DNA from: Desulfovibrio sp. | GTDB taxonomy: Bacteria; Desulfobacterota; Desulfovibrionia; Desulfovibrionales; Desulfovibrionaceae | Assembly (NCBI GenBank): GCA_017415765.1 | Contig: JAFQED010000051.1 | Location: 1 to 47,713 of the forward strand | Direction: 5' to 3' | Length of the DNA stretch: 47,713 nucleotides | Part shown: piece by piece, positions 23,955 through 32,826 of the stretch | Layout: each line of letters starts with the position of its first letter | How positions within the stretch are numbered: position 1 is the stretch's first letter | Notes under the pieces: generated by a model | Database searches by the model: none | Seen by the model: the letters and a program-made list of their open reading frames with translations, nothing else | What the model was told of the DNA's origin: nothing | Program-made: the position numbers and the translations under genes

Positions 23955-24308
23955 CTACTTCAGGGCAGCCTTGGCCAGCTCAACCACCTTGGCAAAATCG
24001 TCCTTCTGGTAGACGGCCAGGTCAGCCAGAACCTTGCGGTTCAATTCGATGCCGGCTTCTTTCAGGCCGTGCATGAAACGGCTGTAGGACAGGCCGTTCA
24101 GGCGCGCGCCAGCGTTGATACGCAAGATCCAGAGGGTACGGAAATCGCGTTTGCGGTGCTTGCGCCCGATAAAGGAGTATTGCAGTGCGCGTTCCACAGC
24201 CTCGCGGGCGGTGCGGTACAAACGGCTGCGACCACCACGAAAGCCCTTGGCGGCGTTCAGATATTTTTTATGGCGACGATGACTGGCAAGACCTCTCTTG
24301 ACACGCAT
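23955..24308 (-). CDS. rplT: 50S ribosomal protein L20
   Basis: The 117-aa product begins [20 protein letters not shown] and carries [20 protein letters not shown], both diagnostic. It binds 23S rRNA early in assembly, and in several bacteria it represses its own infC-rpmI-rplT mRNA. GAAGGAGGAAACACC precedes the ATG. The 226-nt gap to rpmI is long for this operon and may hold a regulatory fold, though I see no specific motif. Confidence 0.98.
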   Translation of the reverse strand: MRVKRGLASHRRHKKYLNAAKGFRGGRSRLYRTAREAVERALQYSFIGRKHRKRDFRTLWILRINAGARLNGLSYSRFMHGLKEAGIELNRKVLADLAVYQKDDFAKVVELAKAALK

Positions 24309-24534
24309 GGTGTTTCCTCCTTCACTCCGGCCAGGCGGAGGGATGCCCGCCGGGTGGTTTGCTAAAAAGTGTCTGCCCCGCGCACGGGGATGCGGATTGA
24401 AGCCTGGCTCACGGCTCCGCATAAGCCGCTGACGCCGCAGCGTCCCTGATGCCTGTCTGCAAACCTTGCTGGTTCAAGGCCGAAAGCTGTTGCAGCAGCC
24501 TCTACCCGGCAAAGGCATCAGGCAATAGTACGCC

Positions 24535-24732
24535 TTAGCCGTTGGGCAGCATACGGCGCACGGCCTTTTCGTTAGCACTGTCCACCAGGGTGGCCTGGCC
24601 CAGACGCATTTTGCGGCCAGCGGCCTTCTTGGTCAAGATGTGACGCAGGTTCTGACGGCGACGCTTGTACTTGCCGCTGCCGGTCAACTGGAATCGCTTG
24701 GCGGCAGCACGCCGGGTCTTGATCTTGGGCAT
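24535..24732 (-). CDS. rpmI: 50S ribosomal protein L35
   Basis: The 65-aa product starts [20 protein letters not shown] and has [15 protein letters not shown], the L35 pattern. GAGGAGAGAGTC precedes the ATG. An upstream in-frame extension to 24807 is not supported. It lies 106 nt after infC. Confidence 0.97.
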   Translation of the reverse strand: MPKIKTRRAAAKRFQLTGSGKYKRRRQNLRHILTKKAAGRKMRLGQATLVDSANEKAVRRMLPNG

Positions 24733-24838
24733 GACTCTCTCCTCACTCCGGGGAAATCCCCGCAAATTCATGATGCCCAGCCCCCTCACGAGAGCCGGGG
24801 AAGGCATAGTGCCTTAAAAAAGCCGTGGCCGCAAGAGA

Positions 24839-25369
24839 TTATTTCTTGGGAACCAGCAGCATCTGCAAGGTGCGCCCCTCGGCACGCGGCTCCTGCTCAA
24901 CCTTGGCGACTTCGGCCAAATCCTGCACGACCCGTTCCAGAATGGCCAGCCCGCGATCCTTGTGGACGATTTCGCGCCCGCGAAAGAACACGGTTATCTT
25001 GCAGCGGTCGCCGTCCTCAAGGAAGCGGCGGATGTGACGCAGCTTGGTGTCGTAATCATGGTCATCCGTCTTGGGGCGAACCTTGATTTCCTTTATCTGC
25101 ACCACTGTCTGGCGTTTTTTGGCTTCCTGCTTCTTCTTTTGCTGCTCGTACTTGAACTTGCCATAGTCCATGATACGACAGACTGGCGGTTCCGAAGTGG
25201 CAGCCACTTCCACAAGATCCAGTCCGGCTTCCCGCGCAAGGGCAAGGGCCTCATTGCGTTGCAGGATGCCCAGTTGTTCGCCGTCTGCGCCAATGACGCG
25301 CAGTTCACGCGCCCGGATCATCTCGTTACGGCGCACAGTATCCTGTGGCATGTCGCGCCGTGGTCTCAT
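24839..25369 (-). CDS. infC: Translation initiation factor IF-3
   Basis: The 176-aa product has the IF3 N-domain (about 10-80; NEMIRARELRVIGADGEQLG and VCRIMDYGKFKYEQQ), a Lys-rich linker (KKKQEAKKRQ) and the C-domain (IKVRPKTDDHDYDTKLRHIR, then TVFFRGREIVHKDRG). The listed ATG lies 1 nt past the thrS stop and has no ribosome-binding site. An in-frame ATA at 25384 lies 8 nt after GGGAGG, inside the end of thrS, and would add five residues. IF3 genes are known to start at rare AUU/AUC-type codons for self-control, so this is a serious alternative. Confidence 0.96.
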   Translation of the reverse strand: MRPRRDMPQDTVRRNEMIRARELRVIGADGEQLGILQRNEALALAREAGLDLVEVAATSEPPVCRIMDYGKFKYEQQKKKQEAKKRQTVVQIKEIKVRPKTDDHDYDTKLRHIRRFLEDGDRCKITVFFRGREIVHKDRGLAILERVVQDLAEVAKVEQEPRAEGRTLQMLLVPKK

Positions 25370-25370
25370 G

Positions 25371-27311
25371 TTAGGCGAAGCTATAGCACATACCTCCCTG
25401 TTTGAAAGGCTCCGCAGCGTCGGCCAGGATCAGCCCGGCCACTTCCTCCACGCTCTTGAGCCCAAGATTTTCTCCACTGCGCAGACGCACATTGACCCCG
25501 CCCGCCTGCACTTCTTTTTCGCCAACAACAAGAATATAGGGGACCTTGGTCACCTGGGCCTCGCGCACCTTGAAGCCCAGCTTCTCGTTGCGGGTGTCAG
25601 CCGTGGCCCGGATACCCGCAGCGCGCAACTCGGCACATATGCGCTCCACGGCGGCATCGCCCGCCTCTGTCACCGTAAGCAAACGGGCCTGCTCCGGTGC
25701 AAGCCATGCGGGCATGGCCCCGGCGTACTGCTCGATAAGTACACCGATGAAACGCTCTATGGAGCCCATGATGGCACGGTGCACCATGACTGGGCGGTGC
25801 CGTTCCCCATCCTGCCCCACATAGGTCAGGTCAAAGCGTTCCGGCAGGGTAAAGTCCACCTGGATGGTGGAACACTGCCATTCCCGCCCGATGCAGTCCA
25901 GGAGGCGAACATCAATCTTTGGCCCGTAAAAGGCCCCATCGCCCTCGTTGATCTCATAGGGCAGTCCGGCCTTTTGCACGGCCTGTTCCAGGGCAGTGGT
26001 GGCCAACTCCCAGGCTTCGTCTGTGCCGATGCTCTTTTCCGGCCGGGTGGAAACAGCCACCTTGTACTGGAAGCCAAACAGACCCATCAAATCCCGGATA
26101 AGATGGATGACATCCAGGATCTCGCCCTCAAGCTGCTCCGGCGTACAGATGATATGGGCGTCATCCTGCGTAAACTGGCGTACCCGCAACAGGCCGTGCA
26201 GCACACCGCTTTTTTCGTGACGATGTACCACACCCAGCTCAAAGTATCGCTGGGGCAGGTCGCGGTAGCTGCGCAGCTCATTCTTGTAGATGAGCATATG
26301 CGAGATACAGTTCATGGGTTTGACGCCGTAGGCATCCTCGTCGATCTGCGTGAAATACATATTTTCACGGTAATTGTCGTAATGGCCGGAACGCTGCCAG
26401 GTTTCCACACGCAAAAGTTGCGGGCCCTGCACCATGTCGTAGCCGCGCTTGAGGTGTTCCTTACGCCAGAAATCCTCAAGGATGGCCCGCAGCAGCATAC
26501 CCTTGGGCAGCCAGAAGACCATGCCGGGGGCAACGTCCTCCTGAAAGGTGAAGAGGGAAAGCTCGCGCCCCAGCTTGCGGTGGTCACGGCGTTTGGCTTC
26601 CTCAAGCTGCTTGAGGTAGGCATCCAGGGCCTTGCTGTCGGCAAAGGCCGTACCGTAGATGCGCGAAAGCATGGGGTTCTTTTCATCCCCGCGCCAGTAG
26701 GCCCCGGCCACGGACATCAGCCTGGCGGCAGCGGCAAAGCCGGTGTGTGGCACATGCGGGCCGCGGCAGAGGTCGGTAAATTCACCACAGGTATAGAGGC
26801 TGACCGTATCATCGGCAATGGCTTCGGCCAGTTCTACCTTGTAGGGTTCGCCCTCGGCCTTGAAGCGGGCTATGGCCTCGGCCTTGCTGACCCGTTCGGA
26901 GGTAAAGGGGAGCCGTGCGGCGGCAATTTTTTGCATTTCGGCCTCAATGGCCGGGAAGTCTTCACTGGAGAAGGGGCGTTCTACCTCAAAGTCGTAGTAG
27001 AAGCCGTTTTCGATGGACGGGCCAATGGTCACGCGGGCCTTGGGAAAAAGCCGCTTGACCGCCGCAGCCATGACATGGGCGGTGGAGTGGCGGATCATCT
27101 CCAGCCCTTCGGGAGAATCAGCAGGGACAGGGACCAGTTCCGTACAGTCTTCGGGCAGGGGGGCAGACAGATCCAGCAATCTGTCTCCAGGCAGAGCGCG
27201 GGCCGCCACCACGGCCTTGAACTTCTTGCCGCTCAGGGCTTCACGCAGGACAGCAGCAACATCGACCCCGGCCGGTACTTCCACGGCCTGCCCTTCCACA
27301 CGGACGTTCAT
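25371..27311 (-). CDS. thrS: Threonine-tRNA ligase
   Basis: The 646-aa product has an N-terminal TGS domain (about 1-60), the editing domain with [16 protein letters not shown] and RGPHVPHTG, and the class II core: [30 protein letters not shown] (zinc Cys), motif 2 [20 protein letters not shown] and motif 3 [20 protein letters not shown]. The C-terminal anticodon-binding domain follows. GAAGGAGCAAGC precedes the ATG. It begins the thrS-infC-rpmI-rplT unit. A terminator hairpin ends only 22 nt upstream. Confidence 0.98.
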   Translation of the reverse strand: MNVRVEGQAVEVPAGVDVAAVLREALSGKKFKAVVAARALPGDRLLDLSAPLPEDCTELVPVPADSPEGLEMIRHSTAHVMAAAVKRLFPKARVTIGPSIENGFYYDFEVERPFSSEDFPAIEAEMQKIAAARLPFTSERVSKAEAIARFKAEGEPYKVELAEAIADDTVSLYTCGEFTDLCRGPHVPHTGFAAAARLMSVAGAYWRGDEKNPMLSRIYGTAFADSKALDAYLKQLEEAKRRDHRKLGRELSLFTFQEDVAPGMVFWLPKGMLLRAILEDFWRKEHLKRGYDMVQGPQLLRVETWQRSGHYDNYRENMYFTQIDEDAYGVKPMNCISHMLIYKNELRSYRDLPQRYFELGVVHRHEKSGVLHGLLRVRQFTQDDAHIICTPEQLEGEILDVIHLIRDLMGLFGFQYKVAVSTRPEKSIGTDEAWELATTALEQAVQKAGLPYEINEGDGAFYGPKIDVRLLDCIGREWQCSTIQVDFTLPERFDLTYVGQDGERHRPVMVHRAIMGSIERFIGVLIEQYAGAMPAWLAPEQARLLTVTEAGDAAVERICAELRAAGIRATADTRNEKLGFKVREAQVTKVPYILVVGEKEVQAGGVNVRLRSGENLGLKSVEEVAGLILADAAEPFKQGGMCYSFA

Positions 27312-27333
27312 GCTTGCTCCTTCAGCCTTTCGG

Positions 27334-27360
27334 AAAAAAAAGGGGGAGGCGAACCTCCCC
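27334..27360 (-). terminator. Terminator/attenuator in the thrS leader
   Basis: On the minus strand GGGGAGG-TTCG-CCTCCCC followed by CTTTTTTTT is an ideal intrinsic terminator with a UUCG tetraloop. Its U tract ends 22 nt before the thrS ATG and its ribosome-binding site. No promoter can fit in between, so thrS transcripts must start upstream and pass it. An inverted repeat just before (GACGCA at 27378-27383, TGCGTC at 27401-27406) could be part of a switch. Confidence 0.88.
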
Positions 27361-27442
27361 ACCGAGCCGAAAAGCCTGACGCATCACGCTTTTGTTGCAG
27401 TGCGTCTCTATACTGAGGGGGATGAACCCCGAAGTTGTCGTT

Positions 27443-27519
27443 TGGTAGGAACGAGCAGACTTGAACTGCTGACCCCTTCCGTGTCAAGGAAGTGCTCTAG
27501 CCACCTGAGCTACGCTCCT
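27443..27519 (-). tRNA. tRNA-Val (anticodon GAC)
   Basis: This is a 77-nt cloverleaf with encoded CCA. Acceptor AGGAGCG pairs with CGTTCCT (one G-T), the D arm is GCTC/GAGC, the anticodon stem CTTCC/GGAAG encloses loop TTGACAC (anticodon GAC), the variable loop is GGGTC and the T loop is TTCAAGT. It lies 131 nt upstream of thrS on the same strand. Confidence 0.96.
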
Positions 27520-27535
27520 ACATGAGGCAGCAATC

Positions 27536-27564
27536 TGTTTAGCCGCACTTGGCTGCCGCGTCAA
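27536..27564 (-). promoter_or_regulatory. Candidate promoter of tRNA-Val (and perhaps thrS)
   Basis: On the minus strand TTGACG (27559-27564) and TAAACA (27536-27541) are spaced 17 bp. The -35 is good and the -10 is weak. The tRNA 5' end lies 16 nt downstream. Confidence 0.5.
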
Positions 27565-27590
27565 GAATTTTTTACCGTATCTTACATTTT

Positions 27591-28934
27591 TTATACAAGT
27601 CCTGTTTGCCAGAGGGCAAAGTCCTGTTGTGCCCTGGCTGCGTACAGGGCCTTGCGGTCTTTTTTGCGGGCTTTTTCGCCCAGTTCCGGCATGAGCCCAA
27701 AATGGACATTGGATGGCTGAAAGTGCTTGGCCGGGGTTTGCAAATGCTGCAACAGCGCGCCAAGGGCCGTGGTGGGGGGGGGAGGCGGCAGGTCCTGCCC
27801 GTGCAGGCGGGCGGCAAGGCTCATGCCCAGCCAGAGGCCACAGGCGGCAGATTCCACATAGCCTTCCACGCCGGTGAGTTGTCCGGCCAGAAACACGCCG
27901 GGCCGCGCCTTGAGCGACAGATCCGGGGCAAGGGCGTGGGGCGCATCCACATAGGTATTGCGGTGCATACTGCCATAGCGGGCAAATTCGGCCTGTTCCA
28001 GCCCCGGCACCAGCCGGAAAACACGGGCCTGTTCCGACTGGACAAGTTTTGTCTGGCAGCCTACCAGATTGCAGGTTTCGCTGTTCAGTTGTTCGGCACG
28101 TAGCTGGAGCACGGCCCAGGGCCGCCGCCCGCTGCGCGGGTCAATAAAGCCCACCGGTTTGAGTGGACCAAAGGTCAGGGTGCGTGGCCCGCGCTCGGCC
28201 AGGGCCTCTACCGGCATGCAGCCTTCAAAGTGTTTTTCTCGCTCAAAGTCGCGTGTGTCCACCTTGCGGGCTGCCAGCAGTGCCTCATAAAAGCGTTCGT
28301 ATTCCTCGCGTGTCATGGGGCAGTTGAGGTAATCCCCCTGACCGGGGGCCTCCCCCTGTTCGCAGTCGTAGCGCGAGGCCCGAAAAACCACCGACATATC
28401 CAGCGAATGCGTCCAGACGATGGGGGCAATGGCATCATAAAAATAGCAGTGCTCGGCCCCCAGTGCCGCAGCCAGGGAGGCCGAAAGCTCTTCGGAGGCC
28501 AGCGGCCCGGCTGCGATGACCACAGCGGCAAAACCGGTCAGAGCGGCATCGTCCAGGCTGTTGATGCGTTGCTGTACAAGGCGGATGTGTCTTTCCTGCC
28601 GGATGCGGGCTGTCATGGCGGCGGCAAAGGCTTCTCTGTCCACGGCAAGGGCTTTGCCCGCCGGGACACGGCAGCTATCGGCCACGGCCATGAACTCGCT
28701 GCCAAGGGCGCGCATTTCGGTCTTGAGCAACCCTACCCCGGAGGTCGCCTCATCCGAGCGCAGAGAATTGGAGCAGACCAGCTCCGCCAGGTCATCGCTG
28801 ACATGCGCAGGGGATCGCCATTGCGGCTTCTGTTCAAACAGTGTCACATCCAGCCCGGCACGGGCCAGCCGCAGGGCACATTCGCACCCGGCCAGCCCAC
28901 CGCCCACAATGGCAATGCCCTTGGTCTTATCCAC
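27591..28934 (-). CDS. trmFO: Folate-dependent tRNA (uracil-54) methyltransferase TrmFO
   Basis: The 447-aa flavoprotein makes ribothymidine-54 in the T loop of tRNA using methylene-tetrahydrofolate. The FAD site is GIAIVGGGLAGCECALRLA near the N-terminus. Further landmarks are ELVCSNSLRSD, the Cys-containing YDAIAPIVWTHSLDM region and GQLTGVEGYVESAA near the C-terminus. The start is the GTG at 28934 after AAAGGAGCAGAAC. A longer frame from 28970 lacks this support. folD, which makes its cofactor, is 2.3 kb away. Confidence 0.96.
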   Translation of the reverse strand: MDKTKGIAIVGGGLAGCECALRLARAGLDVTLFEQKPQWRSPAHVSDDLAELVCSNSLRSDEATSGVGLLKTEMRALGSEFMAVADSCRVPAGKALAVDREAFAAAMTARIRQERHIRLVQQRINSLDDAALTGFAAVVIAAGPLASEELSASLAAALGAEHCYFYDAIAPIVWTHSLDMSVVFRASRYDCEQGEAPGQGDYLNCPMTREEYERFYEALLAARKVDTRDFEREKHFEGCMPVEALAERGPRTLTFGPLKPVGFIDPRSGRRPWAVLQLRAEQLNSETCNLVGCQTKLVQSEQARVFRLVPGLEQAEFARYGSMHRNTYVDAPHALAPDLSLKARPGVFLAGQLTGVEGYVESAACGLWLGMSLAARLHGQDLPPPPPTTALGALLQHLQTPAKHFQPSNVHFGLMPELGEKARKKDRKALYAARAQQDFALWQTGLV

Positions 28935-29063
28935 GTTCTGCTCCTTTGCCGTGGGCAAAGCTTGCAGCAAAAAGCCCGCAAAGGCAAATGGCCTCCATAT
29001 CAGGCTCCGAGGCTATTTGTTGAGGGCTTGCCCAGCGGGCCGGAGTGGGCTACATGAAGTGGC

Positions 29064-29600
29064 ATGGACAAGCGCGATACAAAATCGTTGGCAGGGGGAT
29101 CCGGGCCTGGTATTGGGCTTTTGCCTGACAGGCTGCCTGTGCGGCTGGCCTTTGTGCGGGAGGGGGCACGGCAGCTGTACGCCAGTGGGGGAGAGGATTT
29201 TCTCGCTCCGGCCACGGCCCTTTCTGTGGGTTTTGACCTGCGGGCCTGCCTTGATGCGCCTGTGGTGGAGATTGCCCCCGCTGGCCGTTTTTGTGTACCC
29301 ACGGGCATCAGTGTGCAGCCCTGCCTGCCCGGCGTTGCGGGTTTTGTCTATTCCCGCAGCGGGCTTGGCGCGCGGGATGGCTTGACCGTGGCGCAGGGGG
29401 TGGGCGTTATTGACCCTGACTATACCGGCGAGATACTGGTCATGCTCCTGAACACATCAGAAGCAATGCGCCGTATCGAGCGCGGTGAGCGCATTGCCCA
29501 GCTGGTGTTCCAGCCCTGTGTCCGCCCCTTGTGGCAGGAAGTCCCCTCTCTGGAGCCGACCGATCGCGGCGCGGGCGGCTTTGGCCATACCGGCCGCTAA
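29064..29600 (+). CDS. dut: Deoxyuridine 5'-triphosphate nucleotidohydrolase
   Basis: dUTPase removes dUTP and supplies dUMP for thymidylate. The 178-aa product has the five trimeric-dUTPase motifs: GFDLRA, RSGLGARDGL, GVIDPDYTGEI, RIERGERIAQLVF and the C-terminal GAGGFGHTGR that closes the active site. An extension of about 24 residues precedes the core. The ATG has only a weak GAAG, so the start is not firm. argD follows after 19 nt. Confidence 0.96.
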   Translation: MDKRDTKSLAGGSGPGIGLLPDRLPVRLAFVREGARQLYASGGEDFLAPATALSVGFDLRACLDAPVVEIAPAGRFCVPTGISVQPCLPGVAGFVYSRSGLGARDGLTVAQGVGVIDPDYTGEILVMLLNTSEAMRRIERGERIAQLVFQPCVRPLWQEVPSLEPTDRGAGGFGHTGR

Positions 29601-29619
29601 CATATGTAAGGAGTATGCC

Positions 29620-30822
29620 ATGTCAGCAGCCTTGGATGCCATCAGGCAGGAGGAAGAAGCCCTGCTCTGTCGCTCGTACAGCCGTTATCCCCTGGCCATT
29701 GTGCGGGGCAAGGGGGCGCGCCTTTGGGATGTGGACGGCAGGGAATATGTTGACCTGCTGGCGGGCATTGCCGTGGCCGGTCTGGGGCACTGCAATGATG
29801 AAGTCTGCGAAGCCCTGGCCGCACAGGGACGCAAACTCTGGCATGTGAGCAATCTTTTCTATCAGCAGGAGCAGTTGGATCTGGCCCGTCTGCTGCTTTC
29901 TACCAGCCATCACGGCAAGGCTTTTTTCTGCAATTCCGGTGCAGAGGCCAACGAGGCGGCCATCAAGCTAGCCCGCCGCTACATGCGCAAGGTCAGGGGC
30001 CGCGATGCCTTTGAAATCATAAGCCTCAGTGAATGTTTCCACGGGCGTACGCTGGCCGCACTGGCCGCCACCGGACGGGAAAGCCTGAGCGATGGCTTTA
30101 CCCCGCTGCCCGAAGGCTTTCGGCAGGTCCCGGCCGGAGATCTGGCCGCTCTTGAGGACGCCATCGGCCCGTCTACGGCGGCGGTACTGCTGGAAGCCGT
30201 ACAGGGCGAAGGTGGCGTCAAGCCCTTGTCCTTTGCGTATCTGCGCGGAGTGGAGGCTTTGTGCCGTAAGAAGGACATTTTGCTGATTTGCGATGAAGTG
30301 CAGGCAGGGCTTGGGCGTACCGGCAAGTTCTGGGCCTTCCAGCATGCGGGCATTGAGCCGGACATCATCAGCATGGCCAAGGCCCTTGCCAATGGTTTGC
30401 CAATGGGGGCTATCCTGTCCACGGATGAGGTTGCTAGGGGTTTTGAGGCGGGCAGCCATGCCACCACATTTGGCGGCGGGGCTTTGGCTTCGGGCGTGGC
30501 CTGCAAGTGTGTGGAAATACTGTTGCGCGACAGGCTGCCTCAGCGGGCGGCAGAACTGGGGGCGCGTCTGCGCCAGCGGGCAGAGGCCCTGCAGGCCGAA
30601 CTGCCAGGCACTATCCGCGAGGTGCGCGGGCTGGGCCTGATGGTTGGCATTGAGCTGGCCTGTGACGGTAAGCCCATCTGGGAGGAACTGCTGCGGCGCG
30701 GTTTTATCTGTAATTTGAGCCACGGGCATACGCTACGCCTTTTACCGCCCCTGACCATTGATGAGGCAGACCTGACGGCCTTCCTTGAGACATTGGGGGA
30801 CATCCTGCGCGAGGCCAGATAG
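29620..30822 (+). CDS. argD: Acetylornithine aminotransferase
   Basis: The 400-aa class III PLP aminotransferase makes N-acetylornithine in arginine synthesis, and the family can also act in lysine synthesis. Landmarks: DLLAGIAVAGLGH, FCNSGAEANEAAIKLARRY, CFHGRTLAALAATG, ICDEVQAGLGRTGKFW, the PLP lysine in ISMAKALANGLPMGAI, and ATTFGGGALA. AAGGAGTATGCC precedes the ATG. It is probably cotranscribed with dut. argB is 2 kb away on the opposite strand. Confidence 0.95.
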   Translation: MSAALDAIRQEEEALLCRSYSRYPLAIVRGKGARLWDVDGREYVDLLAGIAVAGLGHCNDEVCEALAAQGRKLWHVSNLFYQQEQLDLARLLLSTSHHGKAFFCNSGAEANEAAIKLARRYMRKVRGRDAFEIISLSECFHGRTLAALAATGRESLSDGFTPLPEGFRQVPAGDLAALEDAIGPSTAAVLLEAVQGEGGVKPLSFAYLRGVEALCRKKDILLICDEVQAGLGRTGKFWAFQHAGIEPDIISMAKALANGLPMGAILSTDEVARGFEAGSHATTFGGGALASGVACKCVEILLRDRLPQRAAELGARLRQRAEALQAELPGTIREVRGLGLMVGIELACDGKPIWEELLRRGFICNLSHGHTLRLLPPLTIDEADLTAFLETLGDILREAR

Positions 30823-30892
30823 CGGCGCAGAACAAGGCAATTTACAAGACCGGGCATCTGTGCTAAAGCACGATGCTTCAACAGGAAAACCA

Positions 30893-30930
30893 CGGCAAGC
30901 CTGCACTCTGCGGGCTTGCCGCTTGCTTTT
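30893..30930 (+). terminator. Intrinsic terminator after argD
   Basis: CGGCAAGCC and GGCTTGCCG, with further partial pairing inside, form a GC-rich stem followed by CTTGCTTTT. It lies 70 nt after the argD stop and just before the zinc-finger gene. Confidence 0.75.
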
Positions 30931-30951
30931 GCCAGCAGCAAGGAGATAACG

Positions 30952-31173
30952 ATGGATGTTTTTGATCAGGCCACGGAACTGGAACGCCTGGACAGGGAAT
31001 CTGCCCTGATGCGGGCACGGGCCTGTGTGGACAGGGGCGGCCCGGAATGGATAGACGGCGTGGCCTGTTGCCGCGAATGTGGCGATCCCATCCCTCAGCG
31101 CAGACTGGACGCCCTGCCCGGTGTGGGGCTGTGCCTGGGATGTCAGGAAGAACGTGAAAGCGCGCGGTACTAG
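30952..31173 (+). CDS. Small TraR/DksA-type zinc-finger protein
   Basis: The 73-aa product has a short N-terminal helix region (DVFDQATELERLDRESALMR) and a C4 zinc finger CRECGDPIPQRRL...GLCLGCQ at about 41-65. This matches the DksA/TraR zinc-finger motif (C-x2-C-x17-C-x2-C). It lacks the long DksA coiled coil, so it resembles TraR-like proteins of phages and plasmids that enter the RNA polymerase secondary channel. That role is not shown here. AAGGAGATAACG precedes the ATG. Confidence 0.9.
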   Translation: MDVFDQATELERLDRESALMRARACVDRGGPEWIDGVACCRECGDPIPQRRLDALPGVGLCLGCQEERESARY

Positions 31174-31242
31174 AAGTTATTTTTTTACATATAAAATGAT
31201 TTCTGCCGTCGGGCGCACGGCGCATTGCAAGGGAGACGGGAA

Positions 31243-32157
31243 ATGGCAGCAACGATCATTGACGGCCTTGCCCTCAGCCGGGAGATTCTTGATGAGCTGC
31301 GGGCCGAGACGGCTCAGCTCAAACAGCAGTACGGCAAGGCTCCGGGGCTGGTGACCATCCTTGTTGGGGATAATCCCGCTTCGCTCAGCTATGTGAGCCG
31401 CAAGGTCAAAACAGCGTTGGAGCTGGGCTTTCACGAGGTTCAGATCAACCGTCCGGCCGACACCAGCGAGGAAGAACTGCTCCAGATCATTGCCGACTGC
31501 AATGCAGACCCGGACATCCACGGCATCCTCGTGCAGCTCCCTTTGCCCAGGCATATCAGCGAAAAGCGTGTCCTGCTTGCCATTGACCCGGATAAGGACG
31601 TGGACGGCTTTCACCCCATGAATCTCGGCAGGCTGCTTGTGGGGGGCGAGTCCATCACCTTTTTGCCTTGTACCCCGGCCGGTATCCAGGAGATGCTGGT
31701 GCGCAGCGGGGTAGAGCTGGACGGTGCCGATGTGGTCGTGGTGGGGCGATCCAACATCGTGGGCAAACCCGTGGCAGTGATGCTGGGGCAAAAGGGGCCG
31801 GGAGCCAATGCCACTGTTACCCTGACCCACACTGGCACACGGGATCTTGCCAGCCACTGCCGCCGGGCAGACGTGCTGATCGTGGCGGCGGGTGTGGCCG
31901 GTCTGGTGAGCCCAGACTGGATCAAACCCGGGGCCACAGTCATTGACGTGGGGGTAAACCGCATCGGTTTCAACGAGGCGACGGGCAAGGCCATTCTCTC
32001 CGGGGATGTGGATTTTGCAGCGGCCTCGCAGGTGGCGGGCAGGATAACCCCCGTCCCTGGCGGTGTCGGCCCCATGACCATTGCCATGCTGATGCGCAAC
32101 ACCGTGCGTTCGGCCCGTAAGCATCTGGCAGAGCAGGCAAGCGGGGACAGGGGATGA
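31243..32157 (+). CDS. folD: Methylenetetrahydrofolate dehydrogenase/cyclohydrolase
   Basis: The 304-aa bifunctional enzyme interconverts 5,10-methylene- and 10-formyl-tetrahydrofolate. It has the catalytic lysine in YVSRKVKTALELGF, QLPLPRHISEKRV, DKDVDGFHPMNLGRL, the Rossmann motif VVVGRSNIVGKPVAVML and ITPVPGGVGPMTIAML. The ATG follows GGGAGACGGGAA. It overlaps the HD gene by 4 nt (ATGA), so the two are translationally coupled. Confidence 0.97.
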   Translation: MAATIIDGLALSREILDELRAETAQLKQQYGKAPGLVTILVGDNPASLSYVSRKVKTALELGFHEVQINRPADTSEEELLQIIADCNADPDIHGILVQLPLPRHISEKRVLLAIDPDKDVDGFHPMNLGRLLVGGESITFLPCTPAGIQEMLVRSGVELDGADVVVVGRSNIVGKPVAVMLGQKGPGANATVTLTHTGTRDLASHCRRADVLIVAAGVAGLVSPDWIKPGATVIDVGVNRIGFNEATGKAILSGDVDFAAASQVAGRITPVPGGVGPMTIAMLMRNTVRSARKHLAEQASGDRG

Positions 32158-32768
32158 GCAAGGATACGGTATGGATGGCCCCGCAACGGCTGGGGCGTCT
32201 GGCGGATCTCTGCAACGAGGCGGGCATGTTGCGGCACACGCCGCGCAGTGGTTATGCCTTTTTGGGCAGCGGCAAGGAAAATGTGGCCGAACATTCCTGG
32301 CGGGTCAGTGTCATCGGGCATATGCTGGCGCGCATGGCCGGAGCAGACGCGGGACGGGTCGTTCTGCTCTGTCTTTTCCACGACCTGCACGAGGCCCGTA
32401 CAGGGGATTTTAATTACGTCAACCACCGCTACAATACCAGTCGGGCTCGCGATGCCCTGGTGGACGCTGTGTCTGGCAGTGGCCTTGAGGAGGAGATCCT
32501 TGGCGGCTGGGATGAGCTGGATGCGGGGCAAAGCCCGGAGGCTGCCCTGGCAGCCGATGCTGACCAGATAGACTTGATCTGTAATCTCAATCTGGAGCTA
32601 CACCGGGGCAATGACTTTGCCCGTGAGTGGCTGGATACGGCCCTCAAGCGTCTGCGCACAGCGCAGGGGCACGCCCTGGCTGAGGCCGTACTGCGTACCA
32701 ATCCCCACCGCTGGTGGTATGAGCAGGTGGACAAGGACTGGTGGATACACCACCGCGACCCGGAGTAG
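32154..32768 (+). CDS. HD-domain phosphohydrolase (YfbR/HDDC2-like)
   Basis: The 204-aa product has metal ligands in the HD order: NVAEHSWRVSVIGH, CLFHDLHEARTGDFNYV and a later ADADQIDLICN. This arrangement matches 5'-deoxynucleotidases of the YfbR/HDDC2 group (family knowledge), which dephosphorylate deoxynucleoside monophosphates. Coupling to folD fits a place in nucleotide/one-carbon metabolism but does not prove the substrate. Confidence 0.9.
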   Translation: MSKDTVWMAPQRLGRLADLCNEAGMLRHTPRSGYAFLGSGKENVAEHSWRVSVIGHMLARMAGADAGRVVLLCLFHDLHEARTGDFNYVNHRYNTSRARDALVDAVSGSGLEEEILGGWDELDAGQSPEAALAADADQIDLICNLNLELHRGNDFAREWLDTALKRLRTAQGHALAEAVLRTNPHRWWYEQVDKDWWIHHRDPE

Positions 32769-32782
32769 CTGTCCTCTTCTGG

Positions 32783-32814
32783 GCTGCCCCGCAGGAAAAA
32801 ACAGGCGGGGCAGC
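32783..32814. terminator. Bidirectional hairpin between the HD gene and argB
   Basis: GCTGCCCCGC and GCGGGGCAGC form a perfect 10-bp stem around a 12-nt A-rich loop, midway between convergent stops. T tracts are absent. Confidence 0.65.
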
Positions 32815-32826
32815 AATGTCCTTGTG

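Noticed and set aside
25170-27416. Plus-strand open frame of 748 codons
   Set aside because: It is the antisense shadow of thrS and infC, with no ribosome-binding site and no recognisable domain.
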